Below, piece after piece: positions 27,035 through 37,783 of a stretch of 64,000 nucleotides of DNA. The notes under the pieces are model-generated. The model did not search any database, was not told the DNA's origin, and saw only the letters and a program-made list of their open reading frames with translations. The position numbers were made by a program, and so were the translations under genes. Within the stretch, counting starts at the first letter, position 1, and every line of letters begins with the position of its first letter. This DNA is from Siderastrea radians (taxonomy: Eukaryota > Cnidaria > Anthozoa > Scleractinia > Rhizangiidae), in NCBI GenBank assembly GCA_964017195.1, contig OZ024892.1, positions 4,136,366 through 4,200,365 on the forward strand. Reading direction: 5' to 3'.

Positions 27035-29412
27035 ATGTTGTCATTCCAAACGCTTGGAATTTTTTGGCTCCATCTTTGGTTCTTAATATGGTTGCATCTC
27101 GTTGGCATGGCTTTCGTAAATGGATGTAAGTCTTGCAATAGCAGGGTGGAAAAAGAAAAAAGGTTATTAACCGTTCAAGGACAGATCCTAGCAAAGCTCG
27201 GTCTAACACAACCACCAAGCGAAGAAGGGATTATGAATGTTACTCGTAATGCGATGCGAACGTACGAAAGCGCCGTACAGGAAAAGGACAAATTGTTTCT
27301 TGAGTCTAAAATGTGTAGATCTCGTGTGGAGGCAGACGAAGAATATTTTGCTAAGAGAGTTGAGACACTCACGTTAGAAGAAGAGTTCGCCAAAACTGTG
27401 ATGGCAAGTAAGTATGCAGAGTAATTTGCCATTAGATTTGTTAGGATTTTGCAAATCCCTTAACCCTTTCACTCCCAGAGTCACTTATGGAGACATTAAG
27501 GTGATTCTAACTTCTGAGTCCGTGGATGAAATCCTATGGTGTAACCATTCAAATGAAACCTCGTCAGCAGTACTTTCACATGGTACTATTAACATTAAAG
27601 TTTTTCAGTTACAGAATGAAATTTGAGATTTGCCTTGAATTTGATTTTAGACACTCTTAGGAGTGAAAGGTTTAATAGCCTAGGCCTTAAAGCGCAAAGC
27701 AGACAAATCTTGTGAACGAACATTACTGCAAAGAAGTACAGGTTCGTAACTTTCATAACTTGGAAAATTACCTTGGCAGATTTTTTTTCCCACCGACTAG
27801 CTGGGTAAAAAATTAGAACCATACTTCTTGAACGGCGTACTTATTACTTATAAACAGCACCAGAGGAAAGAACTTCTCAATAGCTTTCACGAGAATGGTC
27901 ACACCTAAGAATTTCTTCACCGACTCAAACCTTAAGGCCTCCTCAGAGTTGCACACCACTATAATATCTTCACAGTGAGTAGTGCTCCATAGTTTTTATC
28001 CGAATCAGGATTTCATCCCCAGACTCAACAGTTAGAACCACCTTGTATAGCATAATAAACAGCACCACAAGAAAGTATTGCTCAATGGCTTTCATTTGAA
28101 TGGTCACACTTAAGGATTTTATCCACAGACTTGAAAGTCAGTTCCACATAACATGACTTATTGATCGACTCGATCGATTTGTTGCGTCCATTCCTCTGAA
28201 AAGACATTCAGAATGGCCATTACAATCCTGCACTCAAACCAATCGATCAGTTTTTGGAACGATGTATGTATTAGATTACGTTGAAGTAGTAGAAATAAAA
28301 ACCAATATTGTTTCAACCTCTGATGGGGCCCCGAACACCTGAAGAGGTTTTAGTCTACCCTCCCCAACTATCTTTCACTCGGGGATATTATGGGGGGCAT
28401 ATAATATTCCCGAGGCCTCCTTACCTGAAGGCTGTTACTGTTATACGTTTATGAAAACTACACTAAACACTGAATTACACCATACAGAAAAAAAATAGAC
28501 ACAAGGCCTCTAGTATGAACATTACATGAACACATTGATGGCTAAAAAACTTAAATGGTAATACTATTAACTCACACAGACTCAAAAGAAATCAATGATG
28601 TCTACTCGATGGGATTCAACGTCAGTAAACTAACAGCAGAAAGTGTGCGAGTGTCCTTAGCAGAGCTGCGGCTTTATCAAATGCCTAACAAACGACAACC
28701 TCAGAGTAATGTGCGGATCGACGTTTGTGAAAACACGAGGGAATCTGACAACAACACTACGTATGGCTGCTCCAGTGCGCTTGACTCACAGTGGAGTCTC
28801 TCCAGCGAAGAGAAATGGATTTCGCTAGACGTCATTTTGGTGGTGCAGAAGTGGCTAGATGATCCTAAAAGAAACTATGGATTAACGGTGACCGTGTCAA
28901 GTTCTGCAGGTGCAGAGAAAGTTTTTGATTTTTCGCCAATTTATCTTGGTGGAAAAGTGGACAAAAATGTGTCAGACGAAGATGGAGAATCATGGCCAAA
29001 CATTCTGGTGTGGTTCGTTCCCAGTGAGCGAGTTCAATCGACAAGTCGACGAAGAAACAGGCGGTCCCTGGACTGGTCATACTGCACGAAACATCCTAGA
29101 GAGACACGCTGCTGTCTTCGCTCCTTGTATATTGACTTTAAAAAGGATCTGCGCTGGAAGTGGATTCATGCTCCTAAGGGTTTCTACGCTAACTATTGCG
29201 CGGGCAGGTGCCCATTATTGTGGGGATCCGCGAAACAGAACCACCACACGTCCATCATGGCTCTGTACAACAAAATCCACCCTGACGCCCCTGGGGACCC
29301 CTGCTGAGTACCCAAGGCGTATGAACCACTGGTGATTTTGTACTTCAAGGATGGGGAGCCTAGGGTGAACGAACTATCCAATATGGCGGTCAGTGAGTGC
29401 ACATGCCTGTGA
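27035..29412 (+). CDS. TGF-beta sensu stricto ligand, with in-frame TGA at a conserved Cys codon
   Basis: Two exons: 27035-27407 (donor GTAAGT, phase 1) and 28580 onward (acceptor ctcacacag). Exon 1 gives a hydrophobic signal sequence, CKSC, then a latency-peptide start RLLTVQGQILAKLGLTQPP like TGF-beta LAP. Exon 2 completes the prodomain (KWISLDVILVVQKWL) and has a furin site RRRNRR|S near residue 286. The mature domain follows: SYC, ETRCCLRSLYIDF, WKWIHAPKGF, NYCAGRC, APGDPC. Then comes TGA at 29305-29307 (codon 367). The same frame continues VPKAYEPLVILYFKDG ... ELSNMAV-SECTCL to TGA at 29410-29412. TGF-betas have Cys-Cys-Val-Pro here, so TGA replaces the second Cys (Cys78 of the TGF-beta1 mature chain, a knot-ring residue). 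Full length would be 401 residues. No RGD is visible in the prodomain. The lesion may be a null allele, a sequence error or recoding. Family call very firm. Confidence 0.93.
27464..27672. mobile_element. TAA-flanked MITE, copy 1 (TGF-beta intron)
   Basis: Terminal inverted repeats ccctttcactccca ... aggagtgaaagg, flanked by TAA (27461-27463 and 27673-27675). The interior carries tggatgaaatcctatggtgt and acctcgtcagcagtactttc. Three relatives lie at 54391, 58303 and 59088. A TAA target with ~14 base inverted ends suggests a PIF/Harbinger-type non-autonomous element (inference). Confidence 0.8.
27850..28145. repeat. Satellite-like ~110 bp unit, TGF-beta intron
   Basis: Two to three copies of the unit described at 7255-7735 (cagcaccacaagaaagtattgctcaatggctttcatttgaatggtcacac, split by substitutions). 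It fills most of the intron between the prodomain exons. Confidence 0.6.
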
Positions 29413-31150
29413 GAGAATACACATACATGATGATTTTTGATGTTATTGGTGAAAATTCAAGTACTTACCCGGAATTTTGCCAAAAATTTAGTACTGAATT
29501 GATTTCTGACTTTTTGAACTTCCCATGGGGAAGAAGTAGCATTTTCAGCCTTCCCTTCTGGATCCGCCTTGGCATTCAATTCAGAAAATAGGGAAGCACA
29601 TTGCAGACAACTTAATAACTCGCCAATCTGACAAAGTAACATTGCCTTTCTGCTTTACTCGGACGAAAACAAAAACTTATTATCAAGAAGAGATGTTCGT
29701 TTTCTGAAACAGAAAAAGCGTAATGTTTTGCTCATCAATTTTACAGGATTTTTTTCTTTTTGATAAACGTCGACTGAGCTGTTTATCGATAGCAAACTAA
29801 AGATTAGTCAAAATAATCATTAATTGCGTTGACTAAAGCACACAAATGTATTTTACTGCACTGCACGTGAAAAGCAGGCAGAGTTTTTGACAGGCACTTG
29901 TCACATCTAACGAACAATCATCAGCCATACTAACCAAATATCAGACGAACGAGTTCGTTTTCTTGAAATTGCACTAGTCTTTCTTTGTTGTGTACATATA
30001 TGAGGGTAACGGTTAAAATTTTGGCTATTTTACGGCTAACGATTAATTTCTTTCCGTTACGGTTAAGAGAAATGTTTAAATTTTTTTCCATTGTTTTAAA
30101 AAGTAATAAACGCATTTAAGCTCAGTTAAGGTCATAGGGCCATTCTGGGATGAAAAAAAGAGTACTTGTTCATAAGAACTGTAATTAAGACCCATCAAGA
30201 CACAGTAACACTTTCTAAATGACAAACCGTGGCTAGAAATTTTGCGGTAAACTTTTTTTTACGACCAGGGGTTAATTTTTTAAATTCTTACTTCTAACAA
30301 CTAAATTTTCGGTTGTTTTACGGCTAACGGTTAACCCCATTGAGACCCTTATACATAATGAAAGACCATGTTCAGCCGCCATTAAAGTGATGTATATATC
30401 ACCAATTACAACTGGGACAAATTACTCTTGTCTGGTGTAAACAAAGGCAAGCGAAATTTAGACCAACACCTGTTTCTTATTGTCTTCCCCCCTTCTTTTT
30501 CCTTATCTTTTTTCGAAGTCCTTCATCACCTCAGTCGTTCCATCCTTCATCTCTAAAACCGGTAATTATAAGCACAGATATAGTAAGCCGCTACTTTGAA
30601 CAAAAGAACCTGAAATTTTGGTTAACAAATAATCCCAGATATACTTTAACTTCGTAAACTGAAAAACGAATTAAGTGTGACTGAAATAACATTTATTATA
30701 GCTCGGTGCAAGTGGCTAAGTGAGAATCGGTGCGATTGCTGAAGGAACTTTTTAAAAAATCTTGTATTTAAGAGACCATTTTCCTAGTCTAAAATCAGTC
30801 TTTCCATGAGCTAGCACCCTCGGAGCGTTAGGGCGAAGAAACGACCGACATTTCAGACACTATCTCTATCTTGAAGGTGGTCGGTTAAAATACTGAGAAT
30901 AGTCGCTTAGACTAGATTCAAACTAACCGCCTGGAAACGAACTAAGAACACTTACCATTTGTCAAGATTGGCCAGGCAATCTTATCAGTTGCCCTCCCCG
31001 ATAACTTAGCTTAACTGGGAATGAAATGTTTGCTCTTTTTGCGTTCCACACTGCAGCGAGAGCCAATTTGCCCAGAACCAGTTCTTTAAACTTATTCTTG
31101 CCATATACGAACTTACAAAATGACAAAACCTGGCAAATGGTAAGCGCTTT
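29413..31150. other. 3' flank between TGF-beta and gene B
   Basis: Contains an AATAAA at about 30104 that could serve the TGF-beta transcript, and on the other strand an AATAAA (TTTATT at 30692-30697) placed for gene B. Two near-copies of ttttacggctaacg(a/g)tta occur at 30029 and 30312. No coding exon recognised, and no convincing SECIS element found by eye. Confidence 0.4.
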
Positions 31151-31190
31151 AGAACTAGTTTAATGACACCCGTAGGCTGTGTTTAGGTAA

Positions 31191-34100
31191 TCAATAACAT
31201 TTGCAGCGTTTTATGACATTAACAGACTTAGGAGCGCCATCAGCAACAAACAGAACTCGCGCCTTGAGGGAACTGGGACGACAGTTTCCTCCAATCTCCC
31301 CGCCTGGTAAAGACAGCATGCACACTTTGGGTGGCTGAGTAGAGCCTGGGCGCCGCAAAGGATTTTCCACCCTGTAAAGAGCAGTTAGCGGAGGGTTAGG
31401 AAATAATCGTGGGATTTCTTTAGATAAGAACAAAAGCCCCCAAAGCACGGAAGAAACTATTGTCATACGCTTCATTGAGACTCAGTGAAAAAGAAGTTAT
31501 AATCATTATTGGGAGTTGAAATTTCTCACCAGTGAAGGCAGCGTCCTTTGTTTGTTTTGGAACATTCTCCAACACAGCGCCCGATATCGACAACCTACGG
31601 AAACATACGGAAAAGCTGTTAACATTCTCTTAGGCAAACGTTTCCATAATGCCGGAAGTAAATATGTGTTTACTTCAATTTGCTTTGCTGCAAATCACTT
31701 TACTAAGTAGGCTCCAAGTGTTCTTGCAACATGTTCTAACCTGGAAGACAAACGCTATTTTTTCAACGACGCAATTACGAGCAAGGCCACAAACAGGAAT
31801 GGCTGGTTTGCCCTTATTTTCCCGAGCTTGCTACGGATTGCAGCTTTTGTATTCTTAGCAAGAGTCGCACGTTTTTCCGCGCTAGAAATGGCTTACTTAT
31901 GTTTCATGTTCTGATTAGTTCAATATTGTGTTAGACTGGATTGGCCTCCCTCGTCCCCAGGTGCTGGTTTAGCGCAGGCAAACAGGCAGCGCGGGGCATC
32001 GTGGGAAGGGACCGGCTGCAGTGCACCTATCCCACAACGCCACGGGCACCATCATGTAATAAGGAGGGACGCCTGGGGACGAGGCAGCTGGATTGGCCAC
32101 TTGAACGGAGTTTTTGATTAGTTTTCGACAACTTTTTGACGGCTTCCGTTTCTACCTACCAATCAAATCCGAGCAAACCATGAGAGGTACAGTCGCAAGC
32201 CCGAAAGGGCAACTTGACAACTTTGCCTTCCAAAGCTCATTCATTTAAATTGGCCAGTTGACACGGAAGCTCTGAAAAAGTTGCCCAAAAAAGACACCAA
32301 TAAATCCAAATAAAAATACACGCTGAGTTGACGTCACCTTTTCCAGAGTTTTATTGAAGTTCTTTTGTTCACCAAACATGGTCGTAGTGAACACTTGACG
32401 GAAGGATGCTCGATAACAGTTTCGCGCACAGCCACATTTTAGAACTTTTTTCACGCAATGACCTCCTATAAAAACGGACAGAAAAGAAAAAAAGATAGAC
32501 TAGATTATGTAGAAACTCAGATTTTGCTTATACTTCTCTGCATCGAGACTGGGCCGAAAGGGGATGTGAAGAGTGAGATGATAGCAAGGGTTCAGGAGCA
32601 GTTACTACTGCTGACTAATACGTATATGCCGACGACTATATGGCATGTAGCCATGAACTATATACCTCAGGAGCTGGTATAGACTTTCTCAAAGTCCATT
32701 TTTTGGTAGATTCTCGTCTCGCGACTTCGTCGCTCTCGCTCACTTGCAGTCAACGTGTGGCAAGTCTAAAGCTGGTATAATTGCACAGCCAAGGAATAAA
32801 CTTCGGCAACAGGCTATCATATATTCGTTTGGTTTCATCGATAAGGTTCCTTTTTGTTAAGGCAATGTAGAACCGAATATTTTGTAAACGGAAAGTTTGA
32901 GCAGACAAGCTTTATGTTAAGTTCTTTGGAAATGTGTTGTACTCTCACATTCCCTATCTGGGTTGTGCTCTTGGGTAAGACACTCTACTTTCTCAGTGAC
33001 TTTTCAATTAGCCCAGGTGTGCTTATAGTTTTGCGTCAAACAGAGGATATATGAATGGCTAGATATTATCCGTAAAGCATTCTATCCAGGCGAAATGAAA
33101 TTACAAGTCCCGAAGCGTGAATAATTAAAAGTGCTCAGATTTTTTGCCATCATAATCACTTACCATTTGGACCTTTGATGTTAACAATTTTGGTGTCAAG
33201 GGCCTGACACATTTTCTTTCCTAGGGGAATCGAAGAAACACATTCCATCAGCTAGAAGTCAATATCGACTGTGAAATAACCATTGCCCCTCTGTGACCTA
33301 AAACCAGAAGCATCTTTATTTTTGTCAGCTGATTATCATCATGCACGACATTTTTGCATCCACTATTAAATTTTATTAGGAGTCAACAGTTTCATTCCTA
33401 ACTGCTAGCTGGAAGTTATTTCAAACCTGCAATGCATGCCGGTTAAGGCATGCCACTTTTATACCTTTATTGCACGAGCCAATACAACGGCCGACATCAA
33501 CTGCTTTCTCGTATGTGGTTCCCCAGTGGAATACCCTGATATTGGTCTCCCTGCGACAGGGGTGGAGAGGATCGAGACAGCGACAACCGAGAGCACTGGT
33601 GACCTCCCTGTGGCCGTCTAGCAAGGCCATCTTCTCGACTGAACTACCATTGGCCACACACATCTGGGGGAATTTACAAGGCTGAGAAAATAAAAAGATT
33701 TTAACAAGGTCAACTTGAAGAAGCCGTGTTTATGTAATAGTTAGCAATCGTGAACACATCGGACTTTCGACTGAAAGACGGCGTCAGAAGTTCAGTGGTT
33801 CAAGGATTGATCTCTGCATTGTACAGTGTTGTTTCCTTAGACAAGAAACTTAACTGCACATTGACTCTCCCTACCCAGGTGTGTCAATGTGTGCCCGGTA
33901 ACCTTTAGGCAAGCTTATCAAAATGCGAGAGTAACCCTGTGATGAACCCGCAACCACAGGGGGGAGGGAGGGGGGCAGTGATACTCCTTGTGATACTCCT
34001 CCCGGGCATGCTACAGAAACAAAACGCCAACCGTGTGGCGGGGCACTTTTGGTTTAGAGTGAGTTTCAATTGAGTGTCTTAAAACGAAAACCACTTACAA

Positions 34101-34850
34101 ACGTAATAACTCTGATCGACTACACCAGACGCAAGCAATTAACACCATGAACCAATCAGAACTCGAACTATAAAATACATTGCCAGGCACCCACTCTGAA
34201 TGGAGATCCCGGGGGTGGGGATACTCCCTTTAGTGGGCTATACGGGGAGGCTTCGCCCGATAGGGGTGCCTTTTTGAAGCTCACAGTATACTAAAGGGGA
34301 GCCGGAAAATTGCTCTTTTAGTATATAAAAGGGCCACAAAATCAGCCACAAAGTGGAAGAAATGGTGGTTTAAGCGAAGTATATATAAGGCTGCCACATT
34401 TAGGCAGAAATGACAAAGCGATACACATACAGGTTTGCACCTTTTGAGCAACTGAACCAGAACGACCAAAAGCCCGGGAAAAACGTGGCGATGATAGGAA
34501 ATTCTATTGTTTTGTCTTATCCTCGAGGTATAAGAAACGGGTGCAATTTAAAAAAAATTAGGATTTTAGAACTTCCGGGCGGTCGGGCGGAGCCTCTCCG
34601 CCTTCCCGTATAAAAATTTATTGAGTCCCCCCCTCCCCGAGATGGAGATCAACTGTCTGTGCGCAGAAACAAGCTCCCAGTGTTTTACCTGGACATTTTG
34701 TCCCGTGATTTTCACCATCCCACGACATGGCAAAAATTTCAATTTAATCACTTGAAAAACGAATGCTGCGATGGAATCGAAAGCTTGTGTGTTTTCTGCG
34801 TAAAACGAATGTCAGCTTATCACTGGAACCTAAGAAGGTACGTAGCTCAT

Positions 34851-34920
<70 letters not shown>

Positions 34921-36478
34921 AATTCAATTATTTCAGTCGAATTCATACACTAAGACAGGACCGCAAGAAACAATTTCTTAACCAATGAACTACCTCATAC
35001 TTTTTGGCTTTTTTTCTTTTCTTTTCTTCGTAAACAATGTTTACCTCTCTGTGTTGTTCGGGACTTTTTGATGTAAGAACAGATGTGATACGGCATGTAT
35101 TGATGTTTCTCTTAACAGTCTGCAAATCCAGCCCTGAAGAGAAAATTACAATAATCAGCAGTATATTTTTCATTTTTGCAACTGATTCAGAAATTAAGCG
35201 AAAAATACATAGAAAGGCGGACACATACAATCTATTTATATTTTGTTTCTTATATTAAGCAGAACTAAACAAGATTACAATTTTCCGCACATATAAGACC
35301 ATGTCGGAAGATTTCCAACATTGTTCTAAGGACACGCGAACGAGTCCAACCATTTAAAAAAACGGTGTCAGCACTTTCAATAGTCTCGTTCTCTCTTGTC
35401 CACATACTGAGGGCCGATTACATGGCAAATTTCAGCTCTTGTCACCGGGCTAGGTGGAATTTTTATTACATTTACATGGCGCAATGCAAAGATGGCGCCT
35501 ACGATCATTTTTTTGGAGATGGTCGCTTTGATTTTCTTTCAGTTAAGCTTATTGTAACACTGCAGATATATCCAGGCAATAGTCAATTTTTAACTGTTTC
35601 GTCTGGAATTGGAACTCGACCAGGCATCGGAATTTAAATTCGGATTTTGTCACGATCCTTACCCCACAGAAACTTTTCTTTGACGATGCCAGTTCTTTTT
35701 TACTAACATTTTTGCGTCTTTGAAATTGAAATTGCTAATAATCTTGCTAATAATCTTGTAAGTCAAAATAATTTTTTAGTCCGGGCTGAAATTTGATTGT
35801 GATAACCTGATCTTTTGCCCAGCCGTTTGGCCGGCCTAGAAATTTTAGGGTGGTTAGCTCAAACAGGTCTGGTTTTTTGGTCTGCCCTCGCTGAAGCTTT
35901 CCTCGTAAAATTGCAAACTTCTTGTGACAAGGATTAAAAAGCGGGGTTGGAGTTTCAGCCTGCTTACCACGCTGAAATTCTCCGTGCAATGGGGCAATAA
36001 TGCGTTTTTATCCCCCTCCACACTTTTGAAACAGTCTCACGGAAGAGTTCCATTTTAGTGAGCATTTTCCATCCTCTTAGTGTGAATGACAGGTGAAACG
36101 TATTCTTTTTCAAGCGAAAACGCGTTAGTTAGGGCGAGTCCTGAAGGAGACCACGTTGCGCGATGGAAAAAGCGGCCCCTTCACATTCAACGTCATCAAA
36201 ATACATCAGCCAAGATTCAAAATAAGTATCCTTCATATAGGTACGGTAACGCGTTTAGTTTATTTCTCAGATACGAACATACACAATTAGAGTGAAATGA
36301 AAAGCTTTTTGCAATTACCTTGTCCGCAACGTCGCTCCTCGCTCACCAACCCACAAATGCTTGTTGTTTCTTCGGGAAGAGAATCGCCATTGTTCAACTG
36401 ACGGCTAATGCGATCTTTGACATTCGATATACAGAATAAAAAAACAGATAAAAGATAAAAAATAACCGCTTTTTGCAT
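31191..36478 (-). CDS. Gene B: intact paralogue of gene A, duplicated cystine-knot-like secreted protein
   Basis: Seven minus-strand exons keep phase: 36478-36319, 35133-35045, 33681-33465, 33220-33164, 32465-32338, 31594-31530, 31371-31191 (298 codons plus stop). The signal peptide is MQKAVIFYLLSVFLFCISNV. Motifs parallel gene A exon for exon: ALGCRCLDPLHPCRR, YEKAVDVGRCIGSC, IVNIKGPNG, VLKCGCARNCYR, VVDIGRCVGECS, SVNVIKRCKCY-stop. Exons 2 to 6 show the same phases as gene A, and the 65-base sixth exon has identical length, so the two are an inverted duplication. The protein has one extra cysteine-bearing N-terminal segment (CGLVSEERRCGQ) relative to gene A. An alternative 5' exon with a hydrophobic leader (36938-36785, phase 1) could splice to an acceptor at 36414 or straight to exon 2. 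Predicted extracellular; function unknown. Confidence 0.85.
31936..32096. mobile_element. hAT-like MITE with 9 bp target duplication, intron of gene B
   Basis: Element 31945-32087 (cctccctcgtccccagg ... cctggggacgaggcag) is flanked by CTGGATTGG at 31936-31944 and 32088-32096. Same family as 25010-25141. It sits between exons 5 and 6 of gene B, a different intron from the copy in gene A, so the insertions are independent. Confidence 0.85.
34852..34919. repeat. (AAT)n microsatellite
   Basis: About 22 triplets with one interruption, inside the second intron of gene B. Poly-Asn and poly-Ile frames across it are artefacts. Confidence 0.95.
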
Positions 36479-36784
36479 ATTTTATGTTATTTTTAATAGT
36501 CTTGTTTCTGTGGACCAACATTTTGTTTCATTTGTCGCTATTTATCTCTCACTCTTTTATTAGTGGTAAAATTGTAACTGAACATCCATGGGCGGTGACC
36601 GATTTGCCGCTTTCGACATTCTTTATAAAAATGCCGTTCTTCAGTTTTGTGTACTCTGAGCTAACCCGGCCGCAAATGTTCCTGGCCTGAGAATGAATGT
36701 TTTCGCCGAGATTATAAAAACTAATCTAGTAGTTTTTAAATGAAAACACAGAAAAAATAAGTGAACAAATTATAACATTCAGAC

Positions 36785-36938
36785 CTTTTTCCAATGCGCT
36801 CTTCACCTTCGACACTCCTTCAGTTTGTCCGTTCCTGGCAAACTTTGCGATTAAACGTCCTTCGGTAAGGACAACTAGCATGAGAAAGATGAAAGACGAG
36901 ATTTTCTTCGTTGTATTATTATTCGTAAGAGTCATCAT
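36785..36938 (-). other. Candidate alternative first exon of gene B
   Basis: Starts with ATG and encodes a leader containing ISSFIFLMLVVLTEG, then GVSKVKSALEK, ending at a GTCTGA donor in phase 1, the phase needed by the next exons of gene B. It lies ~850 bases from the start of the oppositely transcribed Ig-SGNH gene. No direct evidence of use. Confidence 0.4.
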
Positions 36939-37783
36939 ATCCCGCGTCTGCAGTTACTTTGTGCTGTTTGCCAAACCAGTGCGTTTGAGCGGCGCGCCTT
37001 CAACAGTTTTACCGTATCGGCCTGCAACTTTGCTGAGTTCTCCTTTATCGATGGTCTCGGGACTTAATAACAACTCCTCATGACAATACAAAAGGACTGT
37101 CTGTCGGTGATAACTTATTGGATCACAGAGGTTGACGCTTTTCTGGCTTTTGTGCTCGCTAACAGCATTCTTCATAGAGTAGCACGTGTTCAAAATGCAT
37201 ACACTATGATAAATTACAGCATAAAAGTTTTTGTTCGCTTTATTTTGTAAATTGGCGGGTTTTGGTGGTTGTTGGACATAATTTTTGCGACTTCCAAAGA
37301 CTGAATTTTTATTCCCTTTTGAACTGGTTTGCGTCTCCGACCATGTCAACAACGTAAATGGTTTTACATTGTTTACTCAAGTGAATGTAAGTTGTGTCGA
37401 AGTTTTCTCATCACTTCTAAAAGCCTGAAATGGTGGTTTCTATGAAAGAGTTAAAATTAAAATTTTTCGGAATTTATTTCTACGTCAGTCTATTGTTGTG
37501 GATCATAAAAATAAATAAATGAGTAAATAAATAAATATACAAATAAATAAACCAAAAATACAAATTGTGCTATACCGTAGCATTTATCATTGTTGGGTGA
37601 TCTTATATTTTAAGTTCCCCTTCTTTACATTGAGTTGTATATTTTTATTTTTAGCTCTTTATTGCCATTAATTTTCGGTACAACATGTGTCTTCATACAT
37701 GATCTACGTACTTTTTCAGTAGCCAACGTGAACGCTGGACAAGTGCGTGATGTCTCGGGCGCAGAAGAATAATTGAAAGAAAA

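Noticed and set aside
28910..29335. 141-codon plus-strand frame overlapping the TGF-beta mature domain
   Set aside because: Shadow frame of the TGF-beta exon; it has none of the family motifs.
30355..30395. ATGA ... TGAT pair about 26 bases apart, considered as a SECIS core for the TGF-beta TGA
   Set aside because: The intervening arms do not pair and the loop lacks a credible AA apical motif; the spacing is short. Not enough to support selenocysteine insertion.
34659..34988. Poly-Ile and poly-Asn frames
   Set aside because: Translation of the (AAT)n microsatellite in a gene B intron.
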